Shown one piece after another: positions 1 through 10,468 of a stretch of DNA of 64,000 nt. The stretch covers positions 372,001 through 436,000 of the forward strand of contig NZ_QEPZ01000001.1 in the NCBI RefSeq assembly GCF_003253005.1. The letters run 5' to 3'. Each line of letters starts with the position of its first letter. Position 1 is the stretch's first letter. The stretch comes from Haemophilus parainfluenzae (GTDB lineage: Bacteria; Pseudomonadota; Gammaproteobacteria; Enterobacterales; Pasteurellaceae). Both the position numbers and the translations under genes were made by a program. Under the pieces are notes generated by a model that was not told where the DNA came from, did not search any database, and saw only the letters and a list, made by a program, of their open reading frames with translations.

Positions 1-1872
1 TTTTGAAATCTGACTTAAACGACGTAATGCGGTGAAATCAACAAAACGCACTAAATCCGGCAGCATTTGATTAAGCGTAAACATAAATTGCTGATAACTC
101 GCCTGTTTTTGACTGATATCCGTTAATTGCGCTTCCCAATGTGCCGTCATGTCAGGTTGTGTGGCAATATCAGGTAAAGCTGAAATGAGGATCCGCCCCG
201 TTTCTGTGCTGTGAATATTGCGTCCTTTTTTGGTCAAAAAACCGCGTTTAAATAGCAATTCAATAATACCTGCACGGGTGGCTTCTGTGCCAAGACCATC
301 CGTTTCACGCAGAATTTTTTTCAATTCTTTATCTTGTACAAAACGCGCAATCCCTGTCATCGCTGAAAGCAACGTCGCATCGGTAAATGGTTTCGGCGGT
401 TGCGTTTTTTTGCTCACCACTTCACCTCGTTCGCAATACAGAATCTGCCCTTTTTTCACGATCGGCAATAACGGCTCTTGATTTTCATCTTCGTCTTCTT
501 TGCCAAGTAACTCTTTCCACCCTGCTGTTTGCAAGTTGCGTGCTTGTGCCACAAAAGTACCACCTGCAATACTTAAGGTAATTTTGCTTTTACGATATTC
601 TGCATCTGGACAGAACTGCAATAAATACTGGCGAGCAATCAGTTCATAAATACGCTGTTCATCAATGCTTAAATTGATCGAACGCGTATTAGCCGTCGGA
701 ATAATTGCATGGTGTGCTTCCACTTTTTTATCATTCCAACAACGATTACGCTGCTCAGTATCTACCACCGATGGCAGGGTTTGATAAGTCTGACAATGCT
801 GTGAAATTGCATTCATCACTTTATGTCGTTCAGCAAAATGCTCTTCTGGCAAATAGCGACAATCAGAACGCGGATAGGTAATCAATCGATGGGTTTCATA
901 TAACCGCTGACAGGTATCTAACACGCTTTGCGCTGACATGCCAAAACGTTTTGCTGCATCAATCTGCAATGCTGACAACGAATAAGGCAAAGGCGCCGTT
1001 TCTTTCTCGCGCTTATCCACATATTCGGTCACTTCGGCAGGTTGTTCGGTAATGCGTTTCACCACATTTTCGGCTAAGCCTAAAGATAGTACGCGACCAT
1101 CTTCATCTTGGTAATCTTCACAAGCTTTACTCGGTTGCCAAAGTGCAGAAAAAAGTGCGGTTGGATTTTCAGACGTTTTTTCTTCTTTCACCCATGCCAA
1201 CACTTCATAGAAATCTTTTGGTTGGAAATGTTCAATTTCCAAATCACGGCGAACAATCAAACCTAATACGGGAGTTTGTACTCGCCCAACGGAAAGCACG
1301 CCATCATAACCGGCTTGGCGACCCCGAATGGTATAAGAACGAGTCATATTAATACCGTACAGCCAATCCGCACGAGCGCGCGCCAGTGCAGAGGTGGCTA
1401 ATGGAATAAAATGACGATTCGGTTGGAGTTTTTGTACGGCTTTTTCGACCGCACTTGGGTTAAGATCGCTAATCAAACAACGCAAAATGCCATCACGTTT
1501 TTCCGCTGATAAATTGGCATAACTAAACACTTCATCCACCAGCAACTGGCCTTCTCTATCCGGGTCACCTGCGTTAACTAAAACATCGGCTTGATGAATA
1601 AGTTTTTCCACCACAGAAAGTTGTTTTTTCACTTCTTTTCGCGGTAACAGAATCCATTTTTCAGGAATGATAGGTAAATGTTCTAAACGCCATTGTTTGA
1701 ATTTCGGATCGTAGGCATCCGGCTCTGCCTGTTCGAGCAAATGTCCCACACACCAAGTCACAACATCATCAGTACCGCATTTAATAAAACCATCACCCCG
1801 TTGATGAGGTTTTGGCAATACATCAGCAATAGCTCGCCCAAGACTGGGTTTTTCGGCAATAAACAGGCGCAT
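1..1872 (-). CDS. topB: DNA topoisomerase III, 3' end cut by window edge
   Basis: Type IA topoisomerase that cuts one DNA strand through a tyrosine and decatenates replication and recombination intermediates. The reading frame is open from the ATG at 1872 to base 1, giving 624 codons; the stop and the C-terminal end lie outside the window. The N-terminus ([10 protein letters not shown]) carries the TOPRIM glutamate, DPDREGQ gives the metal-binding acidic residues, and the active-site Tyr sits in TYPRSD at about residue 333, close to Tyr328 of E. coli TopB. The start is five bases after the recR stop, so it is the third gene of a ybaB-recR-topB operon. A USS core lies in the coding sequence. 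Identity is firm. Confidence 0.96.
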   Translation of the reverse strand, partial: MRLFIAEKPSLGRAIADVLPKPHQRGDGFIKCGTDDVVTWCVGHLLEQAEPDAYDPKFKQWRLEHLPIIPEKWILLPRKEVKKQLSVVEKLIHQADVLVNAGDPDREGQLLVDEVFSYANLSAEKRDGILRCLISDLNPSAVEKAVQKLQPNRHFIPLATSALARARADWLYGINMTRSYTIRGRQAGYDGVLSVGRVQTPVLGLIVRRDLEIEHFQPKDFYEVLAWVKEEKTSENPTALFSALWQPSKACEDYQDEDGRVLSLGLAENVVKRITEQPAEVTEYVDKREKETAPLPYSLSALQIDAAKRFGMSAQSVLDTCQRLYETHRLITYPRSDCRYLPEEHFAERHKVMNAISQHCQTYQTLPSVVDTEQRNRCWNDKKVEAHHAIIPTANTRSINLSIDEQRIYELIARQYLLQFCPDAEYRKSKITLSIAGGTFVAQARNLQTAGWKELLGKEDEDENQEPLLPIVKKGQILYCERGEVVSKKTQPPKPFTDATLLSAMTGIARFVQDKELKKILRETDGLGTEATRAGIIELLFKRGFLTKKGRNIHSTETGRILISALPDIATQPDMTAHWEAQLTDISQKQASYQQFMFTLNQMLPDLVRFVDFTALRRLSQISK

Positions 1873-1876
1873 AAAA

Positions 1877-2479
1877 TTAGTCGATCTGACGACGACCTAA
1901 GAAAGAGTGGGTTAAGGTAGTGCCATCCACGGTCTCTAATTCCCCACCGACAGGGATCCCGTGAGCAATACGGCTCACTTTAATATTATGTTGATGGCAA
2001 ATTTCAGCAATATAATTAGCTGTGGCATCGCCTTCCACCGTTGGGTTCGTGGCTAAAATCACTTCGTGGAAAGATTCTTCAACCAGACGTTTTTGCAATA
2101 AATCTAAACCAATTTCTTTTGGACCAATACCATCTAAAGGCGATAAATGCCCCATTAAAACAAAATAACGTCCAGAAAACTGGCCGGTTTGCTCAATGGC
2201 TTGAATATCCGCCGGCATTTCCACCACGCAAAGTAAGCCTGAATTTTGGCGACGAGGATTGTTACAAATATTGCATGTTTCCTCTTCGGTAAAATCGCGA
2301 CACTGTGAACAATGTCCAATTTTAGACATCGCTTCCGTTAATGCACGTGCTAAATTCATCCCACCGCTACGATTGCGCTGTAAGAGATGATAAGCCATAC
2401 GCTGCGCTGATTTCGGACCGATACCCGGCAAGCAACGAAGGTTTTCAATAAGATGTTCTAAAAGTGGACTGCTTTGCAT
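1877..2479 (-). CDS. recR: Recombination mediator protein RecR
   Basis: RecR works with RecF and RecO to load RecA on SSB-coated gaps. The 200 residues match the family length. In order: an N-terminal helix-hairpin-helix ([20 protein letters not shown]), a four-cysteine zinc site (CSQC and CNIC near residues 57-72), then a TOPRIM domain ([15 protein letters not shown]) and the Walker-like C-terminal region with [12 protein letters not shown]. It follows ybaB by about 60 bases and precedes topB by four bases, the usual Haemophilus order. Nothing is missing or odd. Confidence 0.97.
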   Translation of the reverse strand: MQSSPLLEHLIENLRCLPGIGPKSAQRMAYHLLQRNRSGGMNLARALTEAMSKIGHCSQCRDFTEEETCNICNNPRRQNSGLLCVVEMPADIQAIEQTGQFSGRYFVLMGHLSPLDGIGPKEIGLDLLQKRLVEESFHEVILATNPTVEGDATANYIAEICHQHNIKVSRIAHGIPVGGELETVDGTTLTHSFLGRRQID

Positions 2480-2540
2480 AATATTTATGATGGGAGAAAA
2501 TGAATAGTGTGTGAACGTGTAAATTCACACACCCGATGAA

Positions 2541-2870
2541 TTAAAATGGAAGTTTCATTCCTGGCGGTAATGGCATGCCTGCGGTTACAGACGCCATTTT
2601 TTCTTTTTGCAATTCTTCTGCACGACGGACTGCATCGTTGAATGCTGCAGCGATTAAATCTTCCAACATTTCTTTGTCGTCTTCCATTAAAGAAGGATCG
2701 ATCTCAATACGACGACAGTTGTGTGCACCATTAATCGTGATTTTGACTAAACCCGCACCGCTTTCGCCTGTTACTTCTAATTGGGCAATTTCTTCCTGCA
2801 TTTTTTGCATTTTTTCTTGCATTTGTTGGGCTTGTTTCATCAAGCCGCCTAAACCGCCTTTTCCAAACAT
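2541..2870 (-). CDS. ybaB: YbaB/EbfC family nucleoid-associated protein
   Basis: Small DNA-binding protein that forms dimers shaped like tweezers and is encoded next to recR in most bacteria. The 109 residues begin [16 protein letters not shown], followed by a Gln/Met/Lys-rich coiled-coil helix (residues about 10-35), the beta sheet with [19 protein letters not shown], and a C-terminal helix rich in Glu/Lys. It is the first gene of the operon with recR and topB; the promoter should lie between 2871 and 3005, where an inverted USS-like sequence also occurs. Exact cellular role is not settled in the family. Confidence 0.95.
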   Translation of the reverse strand: MFGKGGLGGLMKQAQQMQEKMQKMQEEIAQLEVTGESGAGLVKITINGAHNCRRIEIDPSLMEDDKEMLEDLIAAAFNDAVRRAEELQKEKMASVTAGMPLPPGMKLPF

Positions 2871-3005
2871 TGGATTTTCCTTCTTAAATTAACTAAAACG
2901 AGCCGCATTTTAGCGAAAAAAATTGCCTTTGGGAACAGAGAAATTTATTATTCCATACTTCAAAACTGGGTCAAAAACGACCGCACTTTTATTTAGGAAT
3001 TACTG

Positions 3006-4097
3006 ATGGAAACTCGTTATTACTTTATATTTACGGCAGCTATTATTTTGTTACAACTGCTGATTTATATTTTTAATAAAACGCTGATTTGGTGGCTTAA
3101 CAAACCGTTATCCAAAAAGGCAAGACGATCTATCATATTTACCAGTTTTTTGCTTCCTAATGTTTTGGTTATTTGCCATTTTTTAAAGCTTTTTACGGCA
3201 TTTCGACTTCTTGCTTTAGTGCTCGCACTATTGCTTTTTTCAACCTTTGCGAGTATCGCCGTGGGATGTATTCATTTTCTTTTCCGAAAATCCAAATCCA
3301 TCACAAAAATCGATCACACTTTGCGTATAGCTTATCCAGTTTTATTTATTGGTATCATTACCTTAAGTGTGTATAACGCCTATGTAACCCGTGTTATTCA
3401 TTATGAAATTACGTTAGATAAACCCATTAAACCATTGCGAATTGGCATGGCAAGCGATCTCCATTTAGGCAAATTATTTGGCGGGAAAGAATTGGATAAA
3501 CTGGCTGAGATTATGCAGCAAGAAAAGGTGGACATCATTTTACTGCCTGGCAATATTATGGACGATAACGTCAATGCCTATTTAGCTGAAAAAATGCAAC
3601 CTCATTTAGCCAAACTCAAAGCGCCAATGGGCGTTTATGCCACACTAGGTAATCATGATTTATTTGGAGACCAAGATCGAATTGATCAAGAAATTCGCAA
3701 GGCAGGTATTACCGTATTAAGAGATGAAACATTAACGTTAAATAATGAATTGGTGCTTATTGGACGAAATGACAATCTTGCTCACGATAGACCAAGTACT
3801 GAGACCTTACTAAAACAGGTGGATACTAACCTACCAACTATCCTATTGGATCACCGCCCAACAGATATTGAAAAACATGCTTCACTCCCGCTTGATATTC
3901 AAGTTTCAGGGCATGCACATAAAGGGCAAGTATTCCCGGCCAGTTTAATCACGAAAATGATGTATCGTCTGGATTATGGTCATGAAAAAATTGGCAATCC
4001 ACATGTTTTTGTCACTTCTGGTTATGGCTTCTGGGGCATTCCAATGCGATTAGGATCTCAATCGGAAGTAATCATTATCGATGTGAAAGGAAAATAA
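3006..4097 (+). CDS. Membrane-anchored calcineurin-like metallophosphoesterase with substituted GD motif
   Basis: Predicted two-metal phosphoesterase of the YkuE/YaeI type. Residues 1-130 hold about four hydrophobic membrane segments (around 5-25, 42-60, 65-90, 108-125); the catalytic domain follows. Seen motifs: DLH at 151-153, GNHD at 215-218, a lone His at 283 in LDHRP, and GHAHKGQ at 302-308. The position that is GD(x)xD in the family reads GNIMDD, with Asn183 (codon AAT, 3552-3554) where the metal-bridging Asp is expected. That may lower or change activity. The substrate is unknown; relatives act on phospholipids or lipid A precursors such as UDP-diacylglucosamine, which I cannot assign here. 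It stands alone, convergent with sdaA. Confidence 0.8.
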   Translation: METRYYFIFTAAIILLQLLIYIFNKTLIWWLNKPLSKKARRSIIFTSFLLPNVLVICHFLKLFTAFRLLALVLALLLFSTFASIAVGCIHFLFRKSKSITKIDHTLRIAYPVLFIGIITLSVYNAYVTRVIHYEITLDKPIKPLRIGMASDLHLGKLFGGKELDKLAEIMQQEKVDIILLPGNIMDDNVNAYLAEKMQPHLAKLKAPMGVYATLGNHDLFGDQDRIDQEIRKAGITVLRDETLTLNNELVLIGRNDNLAHDRPSTETLLKQVDTNLPTILLDHRPTDIEKHASLPLDIQVSGHAHKGQVFPASLITKMMYRLDYGHEKIGNPHVFVTSGYGFWGIPMRLGSQSEVIIIDVKGK

Positions 4098-4128
4098 AAA
4101 AGAGCGGTCAAAAATGATCGCTCTTTTA
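4097..4128. terminator. Bidirectional terminator between metallophosphoesterase and sdaA
   Basis: A hairpin with arms AAAGAGCGgTCA and TGAtCGCTCTTTT, made from two USS-like sequences in opposite orientation, flanked by A- and T-runs. It can serve both convergent genes. Confidence 0.8.
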
Positions 4129-4142
4129 TTATCAATGAAACC

Positions 4143-5513
4143 TTAAGAACACACTACTTTCACTGCTAAGCCACCTTTTGATGTTTCGCGATATTTAGCA
4201 TTCATGTCTTTACCTGTTTCATACATGGTTTCGATCACTTTATCCAAGGTTACGCGAGGGTTTGTGGTACGACGTAATGCCATACGGCTTGCGTTAATCG
4301 CTTTCACCGAAGCAATTGCGTTACGTTCAATACAAGGCACCTGTACTTGGCCTCCAACAGGGTCGCAAGTTAAGCCAAGATTATGTTCCATCGCAATTTC
4401 AGCTGCAATGCACACTTGTACCGGCGTACCGCCTAAGATTTCTGTTAAACCCGCCGCAGCCATTGAACATGCCACACCCACTTCACCTTGGCAGCCAACT
4501 TCAGCGCCAGAAATAGAGGCATTCATCTTATAAAGTGAACCAATCATACCTGCTGCTAATAAGTAGCGTTCAATCACGTCTTGTGTTAACGGTCCTACAA
4601 ATTTTTCGTAATAAGAAAGCACAGCTGGCACAATACCACAAGCACCATTTGTTGGTGCGGTCACAACTCGTCCACCCGCAGCATTCTCTTCGTTTACCGC
4701 AAGGGCAAACATATTCACCCAGTCGATTACATGCATTGGATCATTTGCAAGACGATTACTATTGGCTTGCAAGAGACGATAAAGTGACGGCGCTCGGCGT
4801 GTCACTTTTAATGGTCCCGGTAACACGCCTTCTGTATGAACACCATGTTCAATACAATCCTTCATAGTTTTCCAAACATTATGTAAATGCGCTTCAACCT
4901 CTTTTTTACCATGTAATGCCAACTCATTTCTCATCATCATCGTAGAAAGCATTAAGCCATTTTCCTGACAATGTTTTAAAATATCCTCAGCATGTTGGTA
5001 AGGATACGGCACTGTCACTGGATTTTCTTCCTCTTGACCAAAATGTGCTTCATCCACGATAAAACCACCACCAATGGAGTAATAGGTTTGGCGGTAAATT
5101 ACCTGACGATCAGCATCTAATGCAGTAATGGTCATGCCGTTTTCATGCAACGATAAAAAGGAATTATGGAATACCATATTAGTATCCCAGTCGAAATTAA
5201 CCGTTTTTTTACCTTGTGCAATCGACAGCGTTTTGGTTTGTTTAACTTGTTCGATAAATGTTGGGATTAAATCAATATCCACATCGTGAGGTAGATAGCC
5301 AGCTAATCCCATAATGATTGCAATATCGGTATTATGGCCATGTCCTGTCATAGAAAGGGAGCCATACACATCCACATGCAAGATCGCGACCGAATCAAAT
5401 TTACCTTGTTCGATTAAATCGTCAATAAACTGCTTGCCTGCTTTCATCGGACCAACAGTGTGGGAGCTGGATGGCCCAACGCCCACTTTAAACATATCAA
5501 ATACACTAATCAT
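4143..5513 (-). CDS. sdaA: L-serine ammonia-lyase, iron-sulfur type
   Basis: Deaminates L-serine to pyruvate and ammonia with an oxygen-sensitive [4Fe-4S] cluster. The 456 residues match the single-chain enzyme. The N-terminus [23 protein letters not shown] is the serine dehydratase beta-domain signature; the C-terminal half has the cluster cysteines in [28 protein letters not shown] and [12 protein letters not shown]. The gene lies 35 bases downstream of the serine transporter sdaC on the same strand with no terminator between, so import and degradation are probably co-transcribed, as in E. coli sdaCB. Confidence 0.96.
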   Translation of the reverse strand: MISVFDMFKVGVGPSSSHTVGPMKAGKQFIDDLIEQGKFDSVAILHVDVYGSLSMTGHGHNTDIAIIMGLAGYLPHDVDIDLIPTFIEQVKQTKTLSIAQGKKTVNFDWDTNMVFHNSFLSLHENGMTITALDADRQVIYRQTYYSIGGGFIVDEAHFGQEEENPVTVPYPYQHAEDILKHCQENGLMLSTMMMRNELALHGKKEVEAHLHNVWKTMKDCIEHGVHTEGVLPGPLKVTRRAPSLYRLLQANSNRLANDPMHVIDWVNMFALAVNEENAAGGRVVTAPTNGACGIVPAVLSYYEKFVGPLTQDVIERYLLAAGMIGSLYKMNASISGAEVGCQGEVGVACSMAAAGLTEILGGTPVQVCIAAEIAMEHNLGLTCDPVGGQVQVPCIERNAIASVKAINASRMALRRTTNPRVTLDKVIETMYETGKDMNAKYRETSKGGLAVKVVCS

Positions 5514-5548
5514 ATTATTTTCAATCCTAAGCTAAACTAAAAAGTCGC

Positions 5549-6787
5549 TTATAATAATCCATATACGACCGCAGAGATAGCAATTAATCCCATTACTGTT
5601 ACAAATACATTACTAAAACGACCTTGATAGCGTTTCATCGCTGGAACATTGCGGATAGCATACATTGGCATAATGAAAAGGATCATCGCAATAATTGGGC
5701 CGCCAAGTGATTCAATTAAGCCTAAAATACTTGGGTTAATGATTGCTACTCCCCATAAAGTGAGTAAGAAGAATACTGCGGTACTGTAATTTAATTTTTT
5801 ACGATTTACACTTTCACCTTTCATTTTGAGGTATAAACCTTCTAGACCTTCACGAGCCCCTAAATAATGGCCAAAGAATGAACTGGTAATTGCCAAGAAC
5901 GCTACTAACGGACCAAAATAAGAGATGTATGGATTATCAAATTTGTTCGCAAGATAAGACAAGATACTGATATTTTGTGCCTTTGCCTCTAATAACTCTG
6001 CCGGTGTTAACGTTAATACGCAGCTAAACACAAAGAACATCACAAAGAAAAGTAATACGGTTGAAGTACCTTTTTCTGTATGACCAATGTGATATTCCGT
6101 TTTATCAAAATCTTTATATTCACGTTGTTGAGAAAGTGTGAAAGAAGAAATTGCCGGAGAATGGTTAAAAGAGAAGACCAATACTGGGATAGTTAACCAC
6201 AATGTAGTTACAAAACCACTCGCTGTAGGAAGCTCATAAAGCATTGATGCATTCCATTGAGGAATGAGATAGATTGATAATGCAAAGAGAATCAATACCA
6301 ATGGATACACCAGTAATTCAGTGATTTTTAACATTACTTTTTCACTGAATAACATTATCGAAATCAAGATCGCAATCAATACAAAAGAAAGAATCACACG
6401 GTTTGGTGAAGCCATACCTAATTGGTTGACGATAAAAGAATCAACCGTATTGGTGATCCCGTTTCCATAAATCAATAAAATTGGGAAGATCGCAAAGAAA
6501 TATAATAAAGTAATTAATTTCCCTGCAGTCGGGCCGAAATGTTCTTCTACCACTTCGGTAATATCACTGCCCGGTTTAGAAGAAGACAAAACGAAATAAG
6601 CCAAACCACGATGAGCAAAATATGTCATTGGTCCGACTAAGATAGCCATTACCACTAATGGCCAGAAACCGCCCATCCCTGCATTAATTGGTAAAAATAA
6701 TACCCCTGCGCCCACCGCAGTACCAAATAAATTTAATACCCAAGCGGTATCAAATTTATTCCATTTTTTGTTAATTGTAGTGCTCAT
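5549..6787 (-). CDS. sdaC: Serine/proton symporter SdaC
   Basis: Inner-membrane permease of the hydroxy/aromatic amino acid (HAAAP) family that imports serine with protons. The 412 residues contain about eleven hydrophobic segments; [22 protein letters not shown] near residue 16 is the family's first-helix signature, and [14 protein letters not shown] sits in the central loop. It is the first gene of sdaC-sdaA. A near-consensus CRP site lies about 120 bases upstream, so it is probably under catabolite control (inference). Confidence 0.94.
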   Translation of the reverse strand: MSTTINKKWNKFDTAWVLNLFGTAVGAGVLFLPINAGMGGFWPLVVMAILVGPMTYFAHRGLAYFVLSSSKPGSDITEVVEEHFGPTAGKLITLLYFFAIFPILLIYGNGITNTVDSFIVNQLGMASPNRVILSFVLIAILISIMLFSEKVMLKITELLVYPLVLILFALSIYLIPQWNASMLYELPTASGFVTTLWLTIPVLVFSFNHSPAISSFTLSQQREYKDFDKTEYHIGHTEKGTSTVLLFFVMFFVFSCVLTLTPAELLEAKAQNISILSYLANKFDNPYISYFGPLVAFLAITSSFFGHYLGAREGLEGLYLKMKGESVNRKKLNYSTAVFFLLTLWGVAIINPSILGLIESLGGPIIAMILFIMPMYAIRNVPAMKRYQGRFSNVFVTVMGLIAISAVVYGLL

Positions 6788-6905
6788 ATATCACCCTCTA
6801 AAGTTAAAATTATAAAATCGTTCATTTAATGACTATTCATTCATTAAATTAGTGGCTGCATTATGATGAGATTAGGGATTGATTGCAAAGTGCAAAATAA
6901 TAAAG

Positions 6906-6921
6906 TGTGATCTTGCTAACA
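6906..6921. promoter_or_regulatory. Candidate CRP site upstream of sdaC
   Basis: TGTGATCTTGCTAACA matches TGTGA-N6-TCACA at nine of ten specified positions. It is 119-134 bases upstream of the sdaC start, in an AT-rich 290-base gap that otherwise holds the sdaC promoter and nothing else I can name. Confidence 0.55.
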
Positions 6922-7038
6922 ATTTTATGTGACTTTTTTACATAAATATTTATCTAGATCAAAAAAGTGTGGTGAAAAATTTAAGCACATTTGAAAGAGA
7001 AGAAAAATAACAGAATAATGGCTGAATTATGAAAAGCA

Positions 7039-7069
7039 AAAAGCCGCTAAATTTCTTTAGCGGCTTTTT
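7039..7069 (-). terminator. Terminator of the tRNA-Phe/tRNA-Asn transcript
   Basis: Perfect hairpin arms AAAAGCCGCTAA and TTAGCGGCTTTT with a T-run on the minus strand, seven bases after the tRNA-Asn CCA end. Confidence 0.85.
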
Positions 7070-7075
7070 AGAATT

Positions 7076-7151
7076 TGGCTCCTCCTGCGGGACTCGAACC
7101 TGCGACATATGGATTAACAGTCCACCGTTCTACCGACTGAACTAAGGAGGA
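7076..7151 (-). tRNA. tRNA-Asn (anticodon GTT)
   Basis: Minus-strand sequence starts TCCTCCTTAG and ends GGAGGAGCCA, giving a seven-pair acceptor stem and an encoded CCA. The anticodon loop reads CTGTTAATC, so GTT. The T-loop is GGTTCGAGTCC. Length 76. Confidence 0.98.
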
Positions 7152-7153
7152 AA

Positions 7154-7229
7154 TGGTGCCTCGAGGCGGAATCGAACCACCGACACGGGGATTTTCAATC
7201 CCCTGCTCTACCGACTGAGCTATCGAGGC
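7154..7229 (-). tRNA. tRNA-Phe (anticodon GAA)
   Basis: Minus-strand sequence starts GCCTCGATAG and ends CGAGGCACCA with CCA encoded. The anticodon loop reads TTGAAAATC, so GAA. D-loop and T-loop consensus bases are present. Length 76. It is two bases upstream of tRNA-Asn and shares its promoter. Confidence 0.98.
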
Positions 7230-7265
7230 GTTATCGTTATTGGCTACTGCCTGACAACGGAGCGT

Positions 7266-7294
7266 ATTAAACTATTTTTTCGGGTATCGGTCAA
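7266..7294 (-). promoter_or_regulatory. Sigma-70 promoter of the tRNA-Phe/Asn operon
   Basis: On the minus strand TTGACC (7289-7294), a 17-base spacer and TTTAAT (7266-7271), followed by a GC-rich stretch CGCTCCG of the type seen at stringently controlled promoters. Confidence 0.7.
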
Positions 7295-7409
7295 CAACTA
7301 AATTAAAAAAAAGTGAAAAAGTTGGTGTGTTTGAGTGGTTAATAACCAAAACGACTATAAAAAGAACGTATTTTGTAAAACTCAATCAAAAATAACCGCA
7401 CTTTTTCAA

Positions 7410-7446
7410 AAAATAATGCCCGAAATTTCTTTCGGGCATTATTTTT
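7410..7446 (-). terminator. Terminator after mltC
   Basis: Long perfect hairpin AAATAATGCCCGAAA / TTTCGGGCATTATTT with short loop, just after the mltC stop. A lone USS core lies beside it at 7394-7405. Confidence 0.85.
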
Positions 7447-7457
7447 AATAGCTGAAA

Positions 7458-8537
7458 TTATCGTCTTACACGGAATTTCTTCTGCGCCGCATCAACTTTC
7501 AACAAGTAGTTTCTTGCTTGTGAAGATGGGTGTGCGGTCGTTAAAATACGATACACTTGTTCAGGATACATTTGGTTGATCTTATAGATCGCCTCATCTT
7601 TATCCTCATCGAATACACGTAATACTGCACCTGCACCACTGTTGTAAGCAGAAATCATTGCAAAACGTTTAGAGGTAGGATTCGTAATACCATCTAAATA
7701 TTGATTTTGCAGAATCCATAAGTAAGAAACCCCCGCATCAATGTTATTTGCAGGATCATAAAGGTAACGCGCAGATGGTTGTCCCCCCTTACCTTTCATC
7801 GCAAATACATCGCGACCTGCTGTGCTTGGTACCACTTGCATTAAGCCGATTGCATTCGCATAACTGATCGCATACGGGTTGAAGCTAGATTCTGTTTGCA
7901 TAATACCTAAAATCAAGCTTTCATCAATACCATAGCGTTCTGCGGCTTTACGAACTAATGGAATATATTTTTGTGCACGCACCTCAACGTGGTTTGCAAT
8001 CATTGAGATCACCACAAATTGCACGGTGTTACCATTTTGCAGGCGGCGAGTTTGTAATTTATTTTGAATTAAATAAGTCGCAAAGTTACTTGCAATCACT
8101 TGGTTAGCAATTTGCTGACCATTGTTATCCACAACCTGACCTAATAAGAAAGGACGCGTACTGATCGGTACATCACCAGAAGCGAATAAGTCGATGCCTT
8201 TCGCATCCGAGCCCATCAATAAAGTATGGACAATCGCATTATGTAAGCGATTAAGATCTTGTTGAGTTTCAACAATAATCGTACCTTCATCAAAGCTTAC
8301 GTGACTACGCGTATAAAAAGAGTCCGTATATTTCACATAGTCTTTGCGGCTCGCCACTAAAAGCTCATTTACCCCCCAAATACGATCGATATTGTGAGAG
8401 AATTGACCTGTTAAAATATCTAAACCTTGAGTGTCTTTTGCAAACACTTCGTCATAATTAACACCGCGTCGATGGGTTGGCGAGTCGCTACACGCATATA
8501 AAAGCGGAAGTAGCGCCAATAATAAATACCTTTTCAT
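7458..8537 (-). CDS. mltC: Membrane-bound lytic murein transglycosylase C
   Basis: Outer-membrane lipoprotein that cleaves peptidoglycan glycan strands with formation of 1,6-anhydromuramic acid ends. The 359 residues equal the E. coli length. A lipoprotein signal ends in LLYAC, with lipidated Cys16. The N-terminal half is the MltC-specific domain; the C-terminal half (about 185-340) is the SLT fold with catalytic Glu in [12 protein letters not shown] and the downstream [10 protein letters not shown] and SAYNSGAG motifs. It lies nine bases after yggX and closes the mutY-yggX-mltC operon. Confidence 0.96.
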   Translation of the reverse strand: MKRYLLLALLPLLYACSDSPTHRRGVNYDEVFAKDTQGLDILTGQFSHNIDRIWGVNELLVASRKDYVKYTDSFYTRSHVSFDEGTIIVETQQDLNRLHNAIVHTLLMGSDAKGIDLFASGDVPISTRPFLLGQVVDNNGQQIANQVIASNFATYLIQNKLQTRRLQNGNTVQFVVISMIANHVEVRAQKYIPLVRKAAERYGIDESLILGIMQTESSFNPYAISYANAIGLMQVVPSTAGRDVFAMKGKGGQPSARYLYDPANNIDAGVSYLWILQNQYLDGITNPTSKRFAMISAYNSGAGAVLRVFDEDKDEAIYKINQMYPEQVYRILTTAHPSSQARNYLLKVDAAQKKFRVRR

Positions 8538-8546
8538 AATCTTTTG

Positions 8547-8819
8547 TCATTTAGATGGGGGAACGTAACCTTCAATATGCACATCTTTGCCTTCAAATAA
8601 GAAATTCACCATTTCTTCTTCTAATAATTTACGATGTTCGGCATTCATCATATTGAGTTTTTTCTCGTTCACTAACATGGTTTGTTTTTTGATCCATTCA
8701 CCCCATGCTTGTTTACTAATTGAATTAAAAATACGTTTACCTAATTCACCGGGATACAGTTGAAAATCCAACCCTTCTGCATCTTTTTTCAAATATTCGC
8801 AAAAAACGGTTCTAGCCAT
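8547..8819 (-). CDS. yggX: Probable Fe(2+)-trafficking protein YggX
   Basis: Small cytoplasmic protein linked to protection of iron-sulfur clusters and iron handling during oxidative stress. The 90 residues begin [20 protein letters not shown], with the conserved Cys7 and the [10 protein letters not shown] motif. Its start overlaps the end of mutY by eight bases, so translation is probably coupled. MutY itself has a [4Fe-4S] cluster, which fits the pairing. Confidence 0.95.
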   Translation of the reverse strand: MARTVFCEYLKKDAEGLDFQLYPGELGKRIFNSISKQAWGEWIKKQTMLVNEKKLNMMNAEHRKLLEEEMVNFLFEGKDVHIEGYVPPSK

Positions 8820-9930
8820 AATAATTCCTTACAAATTGCGTTAATAAATTTTTCACAGGCTGAGCTAACCCGATCTGTTCAGGTGACGTTGGATCATACC
8901 AATATTTGACCGCACTTAATAGACCAGATCGAGATTCTTTTCCTTTTTCTGACAATTTTTTCCAATCTGAACGATCGCCATCTTCAGATTTTAGATCAAC
9001 CTCAACATAAATAGGATGAATGTCTAAGTGAAAATGGCTAAAGGTATGACGGAAAGTCACCCATTCTTGATACTCAGTAATCCCTCGTTCTTTCAGATAA
9101 TTCAGCAATGTTTGTTTATCATCAAACTGAGGAAAACAATATAATCCACCCCATAAGCCTTTGCTTTCGCGCTGTTCCAGCCAAACTTTTCCTTGATGAG
9201 ATAAAATCAAAAAATAGCTTTGTTTTTCCGGCAACGATTTTTTGGGTTTCTTTCCTGGAAATGCCATCCACTTTTCAAGTTTATTGGCTAAACAATCATT
9301 ACTTAGAGGACAAAGATCACATTTTGGTTTCGTTCGAGTACAAATAGCCGAACCGATATCCATCATCGCTTGATTAAATTCAGCGACTCTCGTTGTTGGA
9401 GTAACCTGTTCGCTTAACTGCCATAATTGATTTTCAACTTTCTTCTCGCCAGGCCAACCTTCAACAGCAAAATAACGAGAAAGTACACGTTTTACATTGC
9501 CGTCTAAAATCGGATAAGGTTGATTTTGCACAGAAGATAAAATTGCCCCTGCCGTCGATCGCCCTACGCCTGTTAATGCCCAAACTTGCTCAAATTGCGT
9601 AGGAAATTCGCCTTGATATTCATCTCTAATGGTTTGAGCGGCTTGATGTAAATTTCTCGCACGGGCATAATAACCTAGCCCCGTCCACAAATGTAATACT
9701 TCATCTTGCGAAGCATTGGCAAGTGCGGTCACATTAGGAAAGGTCTTTATAAAGCGGTCAAAATAAGGGATCACCGTAGCAACTTGAGTTTGTTGTAACA
9801 TCACTTCAGAAAGCCAAACACCATAAAGGGTTTTATTTTGCTGCCAAGGCAAATTTTTACGCCCAAACTTGTCATACCATTGTAAAACAGAATGGGCAAA
9901 AGGGGCATCAACAGAGGATTGAGCTAACAT
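8812..9930 (-). CDS. mutY: A/G-specific adenine glycosylase MutY
   Basis: Removes adenine mispaired with 8-oxoguanine or guanine. 372 residues. In order: catalytic-domain helix with [10 protein letters not shown] (catalytic Glu), helix-hairpin-helix and GPD region [13 protein letters not shown]...[10 protein letters not shown], the [4Fe-4S] cysteines in [17 protein letters not shown] (C-x6-C-x2-C-x5-C), and a C-terminal NUDIX-like domain that senses 8-oxoG (after residue about 225). First gene of the mutY-yggX-mltC operon. Confidence 0.96.
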   Translation of the reverse strand: MLAQSSVDAPFAHSVLQWYDKFGRKNLPWQQNKTLYGVWLSEVMLQQTQVATVIPYFDRFIKTFPNVTALANASQDEVLHLWTGLGYYARARNLHQAAQTIRDEYQGEFPTQFEQVWALTGVGRSTAGAILSSVQNQPYPILDGNVKRVLSRYFAVEGWPGEKKVENQLWQLSEQVTPTTRVAEFNQAMMDIGSAICTRTKPKCDLCPLSNDCLANKLEKWMAFPGKKPKKSLPEKQSYFLILSHQGKVWLEQRESKGLWGGLYCFPQFDDKQTLLNYLKERGITEYQEWVTFRHTFSHFHLDIHPIYVEVDLKSEDGDRSDWKKLSEKGKESRSGLLSAVKYWYDPTSPEQIGLAQPVKNLLTQFVRNYYG

Positions 9931-9997
9931 AACTTTCCTAAAGTACGGTCAAAATAAGCAAAAATTTTGTGATGATTTTATCACTAAAGCACACCAC

Positions 9998-10025
9998 TTG
10001 ATCAATTTGATTTTTTCAGTATAAT
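9998..10025 (+). promoter_or_regulatory. Sigma-70 promoter of rpmE
   Basis: TTGATC (9998-10003), a 16-base spacer and TATAAT (10020-10025). It would give a 5' leader of about 90 bases. Confidence 0.65.
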
Positions 10026-10031
10026 TCGCAG

Positions 10032-10122
10032 TCTATTTGGTGCCGGATTGTCGGTGATTATTAACTCACGCGGTGTAAGTGGAAAGCATTTATAGCGGCG
10101 TGGCTTCAATTTGAGGTTTTCT
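10032..10122 (+). promoter_or_regulatory. Candidate structured L31 leader upstream of rpmE
   Basis: The roughly 90-base untranslated leader has GC-rich segments in an AT-rich region (TGCCGGATTGTCGG near 10040 and AGCGGCGTGGC near 10094) that can pair through GCCG/CGGC. Gammaproteobacterial rpmE leaders that bind L31 for autoregulation are known. I infer one here from position and structure potential and have not folded it. Confidence 0.4.
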
Positions 10123-10335
10123 ATGAAACAAGGTATTCATCCTGAATATAAAGAGATTACTGCAACTTGTTCTTGCGGTAACGTGGTCAAAACTCGTTCA
10201 ACTTTAGGCAAAGACATCAACCTTGATGTGTGCGGTAGCTGCCACCCATTCTACACTGGTAAACAACGTGTTGTTGATACTGGTGGTCGTGTTGAACGCT
10301 TTAACAGCCGTTTCAAAATCCCAGGTACAAAATAA
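10123..10335 (+). CDS. rpmE: 50S ribosomal protein L31, zinc-binding form
   Basis: 70 residues starting [12 protein letters not shown]. The zinc ligands CSC near residue 16-18 and CGSC near 37-40 mark the zinc-binding form rather than the YkgM type. I chose the ATG at 10123, because the upstream in-frame TTG at 10111 overlaps the ribosome binding site TGAGG. Single gene with its own promoter and terminator. Confidence 0.97.
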   Translation: MKQGIHPEYKEITATCSCGNVVKTRSTLGKDINLDVCGSCHPFYTGKQRVVDTGGRVERFNSRFKIPGTK

Positions 10336-10352
10336 TTTGAATCTGTGTGAAG

Positions 10353-10378
10353 AACCCTGCCCTATGCAGGGTTTTTTA
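10353..10378 (+). terminator. Terminator of rpmE
   Basis: ACCCTGC / GCAGGGT hairpin with a five-base loop, then TTTTTT. Confidence 0.9.
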
Positions 10379-10414
10379 TTATCTAAAATTCACTATTTTC
10401 CAAATTCAATCAAT

Positions 10415-10447
10415 AAAAAAGTGCGGTCAAAATCGACCGCACTTTTT
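10415..10447. terminator. Inverted USS pair between rpmE and the TonB receptor
   Basis: AAAAAAGTGCGGTC and GACCGCACTTTTT separated by eight bases: two uptake signals in opposite orientation forming a strong hairpin with T-runs on both strands. Serves the receptor gene on the minus strand. Confidence 0.8.
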
Positions 10448-10468
10448 CTATCAGTTCTAAATGCTCAA

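Noticed and set aside
218..581. Plus-strand open frames in the first 600 bases
   Set aside because: They lie antisense to topB, whose frame is continuous with all active-site motifs.
7076..7229. CRISPR-like spaced palindromes
   Set aside because: The palindromes are tRNA stems and a terminator; no spaced direct repeats occur anywhere in the window.
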